Of a stretch of 16,619 nt of DNA, positions 1 through 7,221 are shown in pieces (positions within the stretch are counted from its first letter, which is position 1; each line of letters starts with the position of its first letter). Both the position numbers and the translations under genes were made by a program. Source of the stretch: JBOFFC01 sp051648405 (lineage in GTDB: Bacteria; Planctomycetota; Planctomycetia; Pirellulales; Lacipirellulaceae). The notes under the pieces were generated by a model. It made no database searches and was not told the DNA's origin. It saw only the letters and a program-made list of their open reading frames with translations. The stretch lies in contig JBOFFC010000021.1 of NCBI GenBank assembly GCA_051648405.1, positions 1 through 16,619 on the forward strand, written 5' to 3'.

Positions 1-2441
1 TGGTCCCCCATCAGCACGCGGAACAGGTCGTCCGCGGCGCCCGCGTCCTGCATCGAGACTCGCAGCAGCGTCCGCGCGGCGGGGTCGAGGGTCGTGTCGC
101 GCAGCTCCTCGGCGTTCATTTCGCCGAGGCCCTTGAAGCGGATGATCTGCAAGCCTTTCTCGCCGGCCGAGCGGATCGCGCCGGGCAATCCGCGCAGGTC
201 GTCGAGCCCCGACTCGTTCTCGCCGCGAAGGATCGTGAACCGGCTCGTCTCTTCGCCGGTGCGTTCCTGCGGGATCAGCGAGTCGAGGTTGAACCCGAGC
301 TGCCCGAGGTCTTTCAGCAGCGTGTTGATCGTCCGCACCTCGTGCAGCTCGACGACGCGCAGCCGGTTGGGGCCTGCCACCACCTGGCCATTGGTGGCGG
401 GCGCCGAGACGGGCGCCGCTCCGCCGGCATCGACGATCAGCTCTCCGCCGGCCGCCGCCGACTGCTCTTCGATGAACTTGTCGAGCTCCGCGCGGGTGGT
501 GAGCCAGTGCTGCACCGACCCCAGGAACAGGTGGTACACCGGCAGCAGGCCGGTGACGGGGTCGATCCGTTCGGCGTGGACCTTGAGGCCGATGCCGCGG
601 CGCTCGAGGGCGACGATCGCCTCTTCCATCGCCGCGAGGGTCCGCACGAGGCGGGCCATCTCGGGGCCCTTGATGACGCGCGCCCCGCCGGGCTCCCCCT
701 CGCCGACGTGGAACTCGCTCTCGCCGAGCCCCAGGTCGAGCAGCTCGTTGCGCATCTCTTCTTCGGTCTGCACGTAGCGGGCCGGGTTCTTGCCGCGGCG
801 GACGCGGAACAGCGGCGGCTGGGCGACGTACACGTGCCCCCGCGCCACCAGGTCGTACATCTGGCGGTAGAAGAACGTCAGTAGCAGCGTGCGGATGTGC
901 GAGCCATCGACGTCGGCGTCGGTCATGATGATGATCCGGCCGTAGCGACGCTTCTCGACGTCCTGGTCGGCGCCGATCCCGGCGCCGATCGCGGCGATCA
1001 TGCTGCGGATCTCCTCGTTGGCGAGGACTTTGTCCTCGCGGCTCTTGTAGGCGTTGATGATCTTGCCCCGTAGCGGCAGGATCGCCTGGAACTCGCGCCG
1101 ACGTCCCCCCTCGGCGGGGCCGCCGGCGGAGTCACCCTCGACTAGGTACAGCTCGCACTTGTCGACTTCTTTGCTCGAACAGTCGCGGAGCTTGCCGGGC
1201 AGGCTGCCGCCACCAAGCACCCCCTTGCGATCGCGCACCAGTTGCCGCGCTTTGCGGGCCGACTCGCGGGCCTCGGCGGCGAGCAGGCCCTTCTTGGCGA
1301 TCGCCTTCGCGGTGCGCGGGTTCTCTTCAAAGTACTTCTGCAGGAACTCGCCGAACAGCGTGTTGACGATCCCCTCGACCTCGCTGTTGCCGAGCTTGGT
1401 CTTGGTCTGCCCCTCGAATTGCGGGTGCGGGACGCGGCACGAGATGACCGCCGTGAGCCCCTCGCGGAAGTCCTCGCCGGTCGGCGTCAGGTCCTTGTAA
1501 ATCCCCTCTTTCTTGCCGTAGTTGTTGATCGTCCGCGTGAGGGCCGAGCGGAAGCCGCTAAGGTGCGTTCCCCCCTCGGTCGTGTTGATGTTGTTCACGT
1601 AGGTGTGGACGTTCTCGGTGTACTCCCCCGAGTACTGCAACGCGATTTCGATCGAGACCCCCTCGGCGTCCGCCGACGCGTAGAGGATGTCGGGGTGGAT
1701 CGCTTCGCTGGCGCGGTTCAGGTGCTTGACGAACTCGCGGATGCCGTCTTCGTACTGGAAGCTCTCGCTCTCGCCCGTGCGGGCGTCGCTGATCGTGATC
1801 TTCACGCCGCGGTTGAGGAACGCCAGCTCCTGCAGCCGCTTGACGAGCGTGGCGTAGCTGAACTTGGTGACGGCGAAGATCTGCGGGTCGGGCTTGAACG
1901 TGGTCTTCGTGCCGTGCTTGTCGCTGGCGCCGGCGCGCCGCGCCGGCCCCCTGGGGACGCCGCGCTCGTACTCCTGGTGGTGGACGCCCCCAGCGCGGCA
2001 GACTTCGACCTCGGCCCACTCGGAGAGGAAGTTCACGACCGTGACCCCGACGCCGTGCAGGCCGCCGGAGGTCTGGTAGGCGCCCTTGGTGAACTTGCCG
2101 CCGAACTTCAGGACCGTCATCACACCTTCGAGGGTGCTGACCTCGCGGTCGAACTGCTCGGAGAGCTGCTCGTGCCGCTCGCAGGGGATGCCGCGTCCGT
2201 CGTCCTCGACCGTCACCGAACCGTCGGGGTTGATCGCTACCGAGACCTCGGTGGCGTGGCCGGCCATCGCCTCGTCGATCGAGTTATCGACCACCTCGTA
2301 GACCAGGTGGTGCAGGCCGCGCACGGTGGTGTCGCCGATGTACATGCTCGGCCGCTCGCGCACGTGCTCCAGGTCGGAGAGGTGCTGCAGGTCGGCCTGA
2401 CCGTACTCGGCGTTGCCGTGGTGGTTGCTCGCGTCCGCCAT
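1..2441 (-). CDS. gyrB: DNA gyrase subunit B (3' end off the left edge)
   Basis: GyrB is the ATPase subunit of DNA gyrase, which introduces negative supercoils together with GyrA. 813 codons are visible with no stop before the window edge; the protein is still in the conserved C-terminal TOPRIM/tail region, so probably only about 15-25 residues are missing. Seen directly: the GHKL ATPase signature EVVDNSIDEAMAG (about residues 49-61), EDDGRGIP (79-86) and the SGGLHGVG ATP lid; the transducer motif NNINTTEGGTHLSGF; TOPRIM motifs EGDSAGG (435-441) and DADVDG (508-513). A longer segment between TOPRIM and the C-terminal tail is present, as in many Gram-negative GyrB proteins. The start is ATG at 2441, with AGGAG seven bases upstream. 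It is the last visible gene of the dnaA-dnaN-dciA-gyrB block, 137 bases after dciA. Identity is clear. Confidence 0.98.
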   Translation of the reverse strand, partial: MADASNHHGNAEYGQADLQHLSDLEHVRERPSMYIGDTTVRGLHHLVYEVVDNSIDEAMAGHATEVSVAINPDGSVTVEDDGRGIPCERHEQLSEQFDREVSTLEGVMTVLKFGGKFTKGAYQTSGGLHGVGVTVVNFLSEWAEVEVCRAGGVHHQEYERGVPRGPARRAGASDKHGTKTTFKPDPQIFAVTKFSYATLVKRLQELAFLNRGVKITISDARTGESESFQYEDGIREFVKHLNRASEAIHPDILYASADAEGVSIEIALQYSGEYTENVHTYVNNINTTEGGTHLSGFRSALTRTINNYGKKEGIYKDLTPTGEDFREGLTAVISCRVPHPQFEGQTKTKLGNSEVEGIVNTLFGEFLQKYFEENPRTAKAIAKKGLLAAEARESARKARQLVRDRKGVLGGGSLPGKLRDCSSKEVDKCELYLVEGDSAGGPAEGGRRREFQAILPLRGKIINAYKSREDKVLANEEIRSMIAAIGAGIGADQDVEKRRYGRIIIMTDADVDGSHIRTLLLTFFYRQMYDLVARGHVYVAQPPLFRVRRGKNPARYVQTEEEMRNELLDLGLGESEFHVGEGEPGGARVIKGPEMARLVRTLAAMEEAIVALERRGIGLKVHAERIDPVTGLLPVYHLFLGSVQHWLTTRAELDKFIEEQSAAAGGELIVDAGGAAPVSAPATNGQVVAGPNRLRVVELHEVRTINTLLKDLGQLGFNLDSLIPQERTGEETSRFTILRGENESGLDDLRGLPGAIRSAGEKGLQIIRFKGLGEMNAEELRDTTLDPAARTLLRVSMQDAGAADDLFRVLMGD

Positions 2442-2447
2442 CGTTTG

Positions 2448-2452
2448 CTCCT
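2448..2452 (-). promoter_or_regulatory. Shine-Dalgarno site of gyrB
   Basis: The minus strand reads AGGAG, then six bases, then ATG at 2441. This fixes the gyrB start. Confidence 0.8.
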
Positions 2453-2522
2453 GTCGCTGGTGCGACGGCGTGCGCTCACCCACGGGGTGCGCCGCGTCCG
2501 CCGCGTCGCTCGGCGGGCCGCA

Positions 2523-2537
2523 TTGCGTAGGACGCAA
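2523..2537. repeat. Inverted repeat in the dciA-gyrB gap
   Basis: TTGCGT and ACGCAA are perfect 6-base arms around a 3-base centre (AGG). The hairpin lies 82 bases upstream of the gyrB start in an otherwise featureless 137-base gap. No T-tract follows on either strand, so a classical intrinsic terminator is unlikely. It could be an attenuator, a protein site, or one copy of a dispersed palindromic repeat; the sequence does not decide. Confidence 0.5.
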
Positions 2538-2578
2538 GCTCCGCCGGGTTGTGCTGTTGTCAGCCTGTCTCTTCGTCT

Positions 2579-3046
2579 TCAGGTGTCGATCGAACCGACA
2601 CGCAGCCGCAGGTCGCTGATCCGCGCGGTCGGCGCCGCGTCGCGGACCGCCGCCAGGATCTCTCGCTTCCGAAAACCGAGCTCTTCGACCACCGCGCTCG
2701 AAGCGACGACCACCTCGAGCTTCCCCGCCCGCAGCCCGGCGACGCGGGTCATCCGCAGATACTCTGCCGGGACCGCGGCGGCCCACGCCTCGGCGAGCGC
2801 CTCGGCGCCACGCACGGCCGCGTAACCCCGCTTCGCGAACACCTGGGCGAGCACGTCGCGGACACGCTTGGGCCTCTTCTCGGCGAACAGTCGCCGCGCG
2901 AAACGCGCCCGGCCGTTGTGGTCCTTCAGCAGCTCGTCGGGGTTTGCCCCGTTGCTCGGGGAACGACGCTCGAACAGGCCGCCGCCGAGTTGGTCGTCGG
3001 ATTGGCCTTGCGGCTGCGTCACGCCCGAGTCCGCGGCGTCGGTCAT
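2579..3046 (-). CDS. dciA: DciA-type helicase loader / DUF721 protein
   Basis: This 155-residue protein belongs to the DUF721 (DciA) family, the ancestral bacterial loader or operator of the replicative helicase DnaB. The C-terminal KH-like domain is recognisable from about residue 60 onward: RVRDVLAQVFAKRGY, then RAGKLEVVVASSAVVEELGF and ILAAVRDAAPTARISDLRLRVG, which match the usual pattern of a strand, an SS..ELxxxK segment and a closing LRFRVG-like strand. The first 40 or so residues (Gly, Gln, Ser and Asp rich) look disordered. The ATG overlaps the dnaN stop as ATGA (4 bases), so translation is probably coupled to the clamp gene. The family call is strong; the helicase-loading role is inferred from the family and from the dnaA/dnaN/gyrB context. 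Confidence 0.9.
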   Translation of the reverse strand: MTDAADSGVTQPQGQSDDQLGGGLFERRSPSNGANPDELLKDHNGRARFARRLFAEKRPKRVRDVLAQVFAKRGYAAVRGAEALAEAWAAAVPAEYLRMTRVAGLRAGKLEVVVASSAVVEELGFRKREILAAVRDAAPTARISDLRLRVGSIDT

Positions 3047-4185
3047 GCCCGGTCCTTCGCCAGCGGCATGATCACGTAGCCGTAACCGTCATCGACGCGC
3101 CCCACGGCCGCCGCGTCGGCATCGACCAGGTCGAACGTGAACGACTTCTCGGCGTCGAGCGTCCGCAGGAAATCGGCCAGGTACCGCGGGTCGAGCTTGA
3201 TCTCGATCTCTTTGCCGTCGTAGGCGATCGGCATCTCGATCCGCGACTCGCCGACGTCGGCCGCCTGCCCCGCCAGCACGACCGAACCCCCGCCGAACGT
3301 GAAGTCCACGCCGCGGCTCTCGTCGCTCGTAACAATCATCGCCTGCCGCACCGCCGAGTAAAACGGCCCAACGGTGAGCTCGACCTGGGCCGAGTCGGTG
3401 CGCTGCGGGAAGACGTCGCGCCAGCGCGGGAAGCGCCCCTCGAGCAGCCGTGTCGAGAGGGTCGCCGTGGGGGTCGAGACGAGGACCTCGCTCGAGCGGA
3501 CCGCGAGTCGCACCGTGACGCTCTCGTCCGACAGCACACGGTCAATCAGTTGCAGCGCGCGGGTCGGGATGATCGTCGCGTCGCCGAAGGGGCCGGGCTC
3601 ACCGACGGCCTCGATCGGGCCCTGCATCTTCGCGAGCCGGCGGCCGTCGGTCCCGATGCCGATCAGCGTCCGGGCTGCGCCCTCGCCTTCGGACTCGAAC
3701 TTCACGCCACCCAGGGCGTAGCGGCTCGACTCGTTGTCGGTCGCGAAGATCGTGCGGCGGATCACTTCCTTCAGCAGCCGCGCCGGGGCCTGGTAGTACG
3801 ACCCCTCGCTGAACTCGGCGATCGCCGGGAACTCGCTGGGGTTCTCGGTCGGCAGGTGGAACACGCTCCGCTCGCCGCGGACGTGCGTGCGCGAGCCGTC
3901 GCTCTCCAGGCGGAACGTCGTGTCGCTCGACTCGCGGAGGATCGCCGCGAACCGAGTGACCGGCAGCACGGTCGATCCCGGGGCATCGACCTCGACCCCT
4001 TCGACCGCGTGGCGGATCGCCACCTCGAGGTCGGTCGCCATCAGCGTGGCCGTGGCGCCGGCCTCCCCCTTCGAGACGTCGAGCTTGACGTTCTGCAGGA
4101 TCGGCTTCGGGCTACGCGACGGCGCGAAGGCCGACACGGCCTGGAACGCCTGCAGCAACCGCTCGCGATTGCAGGTGATCTTCAC
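3043..4185 (-). CDS. dnaN: DNA polymerase III beta subunit (sliding clamp)
   Basis: This is the ring-shaped clamp that tethers DNA polymerase III and other partners to DNA; 380 residues is the normal family length. Motifs seen: KPILQNVKL near residue 27, ATDLEVAI near 50, FATDNESSRYALGGVKFE in the middle domain, TDGRRLAKM, EGRFPRWRDVFP in the third domain, and the C-terminal GYGYVIMPL that helps form the partner-binding pocket. The frame is open 25 codons further upstream, but the protein begins properly at GTG 4185 (V-KITCNRERLLQAF), because AAGGAG lies seven bases before it and the upstream residues do not resemble the family. It lies 348 bases downstream of dnaA and overlaps dciA by four bases. 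Confidence 0.97.
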   Translation of the reverse strand: MKITCNRERLLQAFQAVSAFAPSRSPKPILQNVKLDVSKGEAGATATLMATDLEVAIRHAVEGVEVDAPGSTVLPVTRFAAILRESSDTTFRLESDGSRTHVRGERSVFHLPTENPSEFPAIAEFSEGSYYQAPARLLKEVIRRTIFATDNESSRYALGGVKFESEGEGAARTLIGIGTDGRRLAKMQGPIEAVGEPGPFGDATIIPTRALQLIDRVLSDESVTVRLAVRSSEVLVSTPTATLSTRLLEGRFPRWRDVFPQRTDSAQVELTVGPFYSAVRQAMIVTSDESRGVDFTFGGGSVVLAGQAADVGESRIEMPIAYDGKEIEIKLDPRYLADFLRTLDAEKSFTFDLVDADAAAVGRVDDGYGYVIMPLAKDRA

Positions 4186-4192
4186 GGGGTGA

Positions 4193-4198
4193 CTCCTT
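4193..4198 (-). promoter_or_regulatory. Shine-Dalgarno site that decides the dnaN GTG start
   Basis: The minus strand reads AAGGAG followed by seven bases and GTG at 4185. It selects the GTG start over an ATG 25 codons upstream in the same frame. Confidence 0.85.
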
Positions 4199-4275
4199 CG
4201 CGGTGTTGTCGAGGCTCTCTGTCCGGAAACGTGATCCCGCCAACGGGGGCTCAACGCCAAGGAACAGGATGAATT

Positions 4276-4336
4276 GATCTCTTATCAGTAGTTGTGATTG
4301 TGTCGGGCCGCCGGGTGTGGAAACGTCGATCTCTTA
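4276..4336. repeat. Pair of 9-base direct repeats GATCTCTTA in candidate oriC
   Basis: The two exact copies lie at 4276-4284 and 4328-4336. Their starts are 52 bases apart, close to five turns of B-DNA, so both would face the same side of the helix. The second copy runs into the inverted repeat CTTAC-GCG-GTAAG (4333-4345). They could be protein-binding sites for origin or dnaN control; function is not known. Confidence 0.5.
4316..4324 (-). promoter_or_regulatory. Possible DnaA box
   Basis: The minus strand reads GTTTCCACA, which matches the common DnaA box TTATCCACA at 7 of 9 positions and the variant TTTTCCACA at 8 of 9. It lies between the two GATCTCTTA copies. It is a single imperfect site, so the evidence is modest. 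Confidence 0.4.
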
Positions 4337-4533
4337 CGCGGTAAGTGTCTTCAGCGGCGCGACTTAAGGCTTGCGCTTCGGTCGGGACAACGTGTTCCCC
4401 TGTCGTTTGCTGCCGGTCGGTCGGCGAGTCGTCGCTGTTGGCTCTTCGGGACCAGGGTGGTGGTTTGGGGAGCTTGCTTTGCTCCGCTGAACGAACGCGC
4501 GACAAAACCTCAACGCGCTTTCCCCACGGCGGG

Positions 4534-5679
4534 TCACCCTCCGCCGAGCGACCGACGGACGTCTTCGATCGCCGATCGCAGGGCCCGGTCCTTTGGCAAT
4601 CGCTGGGTGATCCGCTGATAGTTGTGCATCACGGTCGTGTGGTCGCGGCCGCCGAAGTAACGCCCGAGCTCCTCGTAGCTGAGCGGCGTCAGCTCGCGCG
4701 CGACGTAGATCGCCACCGCGCGGGCCAGCACCACCGGCTGCTTGCGCGAACTGGATCGCACCTCGCGGACCGGCAGCGCGTAGTACCGCGCCACGGTCGA
4801 GGTGATCGTCGCGATGGCGGGCGAGGGGTCGGCGCCACGCTCTTCGGCGACGAACGTCTGCACTTCGTCGCGGCCGATCGCCTGCCGCGGCCCGAAGCGT
4901 TGCAGCAGCTTTGTAGCGACGCGCAGCACGCGCCGGCCGTCGGTCGAGAGCGAGTCCCCGAGCTCGGCTAGCGCCGCGGCATCGACCTTCCGGCCCCCTG
5001 CTTCGAGCGTCCGCCGCAGCAACTCGGTGCGGGCGTCGGTCGAGGGGGGGCTGAGCTCGAGCGTCAGACCCGCCGCGAAACGGCTGAGCAGTGCCCGGCC
5101 GAAAGCGGGGGACTCGCTCAATGGCTTGCCGGTGGTCGCCACAACCAGGGCCCCCGATTCCCCCGCCGCGTCGAGCGTCGCGACGAGCTCGTCGTGCAAG
5201 TGCCGCGACTTGGGGGCGCGGTGCAGGTCCTCCAGCACCAGCAACCGCGACGAGCGGACCCGCTCGCGGAACTGCTCGACCCGGTGCGAGGCGATCGCCT
5301 CGTCGAGCCGCCGGCGGAAGTCGCCGATCGACAGGCTGAGGACCTCGTCGTCGCCGAACCGCTCGCGCCAGGCGGCGAACACGCCGCGTGCCAGCAGGCT
5401 CTTGCCACTCCCCGTGGGACCCCCGAGCACTACGGGGCTCCAGCGCGACGCGGTGGCGAGCGCTTGAGGGTCGTTGGCGGCGGCGAGCAGCGTCGCGACC
5501 GCTTCGTAGGGAAGCCGGTTCTCGGGGCCCGCGACGTAGAACGGCGCAGGCGCCGCGCGGTGGGCCCGGGTTGAACTAGCCGCTCGCTTGCCCGCGGCGG
5601 GGCGAGCCCGACCGGCCGGGGCTTCGACCGCGCGGGCCCCCACGGTCGCGGGGAGTTCGAGGGCCAGGATGCTCGTCAC
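4534..5679 (-). CDS. dnaA: Chromosomal replication initiator DnaA (compact form)
   Basis: DnaA binds origin boxes and opens the duplex. From GTG 5679 the protein has 381 residues: a short Ala/Arg/Pro-rich N-terminus (1-45), AAA+ domain with Walker A GGPTGSGKS (86-94), Walker B LVLED (147-151, Glu-Asp rather than the usual Asp-Asp), arginine-finger SRF (199-201), and the C-terminal box-binding domain with SSSRKQPVVLAR (about 309-320) and signature GGRDHTTVMHNY (343-354). A normal domain I is not visible. Start: the frame stays open to ATG 5805 (GAGG six bases upstream) and ATG 5820 (TGATG overlap with the preceding gene's stop), adding up to 47 codons. In that stretch my hand count gives GC of about 72, 79 and 66 % at codon positions 1, 2 and 3, the reverse of real genes here, so I prefer 5679. 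Product is sure; start is not. Confidence 0.93.
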   Translation of the reverse strand: MTSILALELPATVGARAVEAPAGRARPAAGKRAASSTRAHRAAPAPFYVAGPENRLPYEAVATLLAAANDPQALATASRWSPVVLGGPTGSGKSLLARGVFAAWRERFGDDEVLSLSIGDFRRRLDEAIASHRVEQFRERVRSSRLLVLEDLHRAPKSRHLHDELVATLDAAGESGALVVATTGKPLSESPAFGRALLSRFAAGLTLELSPPSTDARTELLRRTLEAGGRKVDAAALAELGDSLSTDGRRVLRVATKLLQRFGPRQAIGRDEVQTFVAEERGADPSPAIATITSTVARYYALPVREVRSSSRKQPVVLARAVAIYVARELTPLSYEELGRYFGGRDHTTVMHNYQRITQRLPKDRALRSAIEDVRRSLGGG

Positions 5680-5819
5680 TGCGTCGCCCGATGCGGCTCG
5701 AATGGGGGCGGGGATGCGGCCCGCACGGCGCGAGATTCTCCCGCTTGGAGGAGCCCCCGATTCTACTGGAATTGGGCCCCCGGCGGCAGGCTCGGAGGCC
5801 CCCATTGTCGGCCTCGGCA
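5680..5819 (-). promoter_or_regulatory. Probable dnaA leader/promoter region
   Basis: These 140 bases lie between the stop of the cysteine desulfurase gene and the preferred dnaA start. Codon-position composition in the dnaA frame is not gene-like. A TAGAAT hexamer on the minus strand (5765-5760) could be a -10 element, but no matching -35 is seen 16-18 bases upstream. If one of the upstream ATGs (5805 or 5820) is used instead, this stretch is coding. Confidence 0.3.
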
Positions 5820-6995
5820 TCAGCCCCCGGCGCCCGCGCGCAACGTGTTGACAACACGCGAGATGCGATCGACCGCCCCGTCGATCTCGGCGGTCGTTGT
5901 CGTGGCCCCCAGGCTGAACCGCAGAGCCGCGCCGTAAACCCGCTCGTCGAGCCTCATCGCGACGAGCACTGGCGAGGGTTCGCTCGACCCACTGGCGCAA
6001 GCCGAACCGGTCGAACAGGCGACCCCCGCCAGGTCGAGGGCCATCAGGATCGCCTGCCGGTCGAGGCCCACGAACGCTACGCACGACGTGTGAGGGAGCC
6101 GCGCCACGCCCTCCCCGACAACTTCGATGTTCGAGAGCCGGTGGCGGAGGCTTCCTTCGAAGCGGTCGCGCAGGTCGCGCAGACGGCGCATCCGGCCGGC
6201 ATCGGCGAAGGCGATCTCAAGGGCCGTCGCGAGCCCGACGGCGAGCTCGACCCCCTCGGTCCCCGGCCTGACCCCCCCCTGCTGGCGGCCGCCGCGGAGC
6301 TGCGGCGCCAGCGTCGTCCCGGCGCGCAGCACCAAGGCCCCGATGCCCATCGGCCCGTGGAACTTGTGTGCGGTGAGCGTCAGGGAGGTCGCCCGCAGCT
6401 CGCGGAAACCGATCGGCGCCTTGCCGACGACCTGCACGGCGTCGGTGTGCAGCGGGACTCCGAGTGCGTCGCAGAGCGCGGCCGCCTCGTGAACCGGCTG
6501 CAGGACCCCCGTTTCGTTGTTCCCCAGCATCAGGCTCACCAGCGCCGGCCGGGGCGTCGGCGACAGCAGGCGTTCGAGCTCGTCGAGTCGGGCGACCCCG
6601 TCGCGATCGACCGGCAGGCGATCGACGCGCCACCCTTCGGCGGCGAGTTGGTCGGCCGTCTCGGCGACGCTGGGGTGCTCGATCGCCGAGACGACGATCC
6701 GCCCCGGCGGGCCGCCGCTGGCGAGCGCCAGCCCGCGCACGCCGAGCGAGTTCGCTTCGGTCCCGCCGCTGGTGAAGACGACGGCGTCCGGCCGGAGCCC
6801 CGCGGTGTTCGCCCCCAAGAGCTCGGCGACACGCTCGCGGCAGCGCTCGAGCACGCGCCGCGCCGTGCGCCCCGGCCCGTGCTGGCTGGCCGGGTTCGCG
6901 TGGCCCCGCTCGCGACAGGCGGCCATCGCCTCGGCCACCGCCGGGTCGAGGGGCGACGTCGCGTTGTGGTCGAGGTAGATCGTCGAGGGGGCCAT
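5820..6995 (-). CDS. Cysteine desulfurase (NifS/IscS family, type I)
   Basis: This is a PLP enzyme that takes sulfur from L-cysteine, leaving alanine and an enzyme persulfide for Fe-S cluster or tRNA thiolation pathways. 391 residues, the normal length. Landmarks from ATG 6995: YLDHNATSP (7-15), TSGGTEANSL (75-84), the PLP-stacking His in AIEHPSV (H107), NNETG (159-163), HTDAVQ with Asp185, PLP lysine in TAHKFHGPMG (K211), RPGTEG (243-248), and the catalytic loop CSTGSACASGSSEPS with the active Cys most likely C333. The SACASGSSEPS loop is the long type I kind. The frame is open further upstream, but those residues do not resemble the family. No iscU, iscR or mnmA is in the window, so the sulfur acceptor is unknown. 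It is the gene immediately before dnaA on the same strand. Confidence 0.94.
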   Translation of the reverse strand: MAPSTIYLDHNATSPLDPAVAEAMAACRERGHANPASQHGPGRTARRVLERCRERVAELLGANTAGLRPDAVVFTSGGTEANSLGVRGLALASGGPPGRIVVSAIEHPSVAETADQLAAEGWRVDRLPVDRDGVARLDELERLLSPTPRPALVSLMLGNNETGVLQPVHEAAALCDALGVPLHTDAVQVVGKAPIGFRELRATSLTLTAHKFHGPMGIGALVLRAGTTLAPQLRGGRQQGGVRPGTEGVELAVGLATALEIAFADAGRMRRLRDLRDRFEGSLRHRLSNIEVVGEGVARLPHTSCVAFVGLDRQAILMALDLAGVACSTGSACASGSSEPSPVLVAMRLDERVYGAALRFSLGATTTTAEIDGAVDRISRVVNTLRAGAGG

Positions 6996-7005
6996 GCTAT
7001 CGCTC

Positions 7006-7011
7006 ACTATA
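7006..7011 (-). promoter_or_regulatory. Possible -10 element of the cysteine desulfurase gene
   Basis: The minus strand reads TATAGT, ten bases before the ATG at 6995; transcription from it would start only a few bases upstream of the gene. No good -35 hexamer is visible, so this is tentative. The rest of the 226-base divergent gap (6996-7221) shows nothing else I can support. Confidence 0.25.
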
Positions 7012-7221
7012 CGCCCGGCGGCCGTCGTCCGAGGGGAGTCGGGCGCTTCGGCCTGCTCTGCACGCCGGTGGGGGCCGGTGAACTGCCCTTGCCCACCGTA
7101 GGGGGGGCCACTAGCGTCCGCGCGCACGGGGTCCGAAGCGCCGGCGAGCGGCTTTTTCTCCCCCGGTTTCCCGCGTACCCGCTTCCCATGTATCCGCACT
7201 GGCCGCAGGAGCCGCTCGACG

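Larger units (their letters stand above)
4186..4533. other. dnaA-dnaN intergenic region, candidate replication origin (oriC)
   Basis: These 348 bases between dnaA and dnaN hold no convincing gene. In many bacteria the origin lies beside dnaA, often in exactly this gap. Seen here: a locally AT-richer patch around 4260-4300, one near-consensus DnaA box (4316-4324), a 9-base direct repeat GATCTCTTA at 4276-4284 and 4328-4336, GGAAACGT at 4225-4232 and 4319-4326, and the inverted repeat CTTAC-GCG-GTAAG at 4333-4345. No perfect TTATCCACA box was found. The gap must also carry any dnaN promoter, but no good -35/-10 pair is visible. The origin call is an inference from position plus these repeats. 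Confidence 0.45.

Noticed and set aside
1242..2825. 527-codon plus-strand frame over gyrB and dciA
   Set aside because: Low-complexity shadow of gyrB, whose motifs are unmistakable on the minus strand.
2944..4272. 442-codon plus-strand frame over dnaN
   Set aside because: Antisense shadow; dnaN on the minus strand is complete with a strong ribosome site.
4251..4505. 84-codon minus-strand frame in the dnaA-dnaN gap
   Set aside because: No ribosome site or family likeness, and it covers the repeats of the candidate origin.
7150..7175. Possible terminator (GCCG/CGGC stem then TTTTT) in the divergent gap
   Set aside because: Stem of only four pairs, and no plus-strand gene ends upstream of it; chance is likely.
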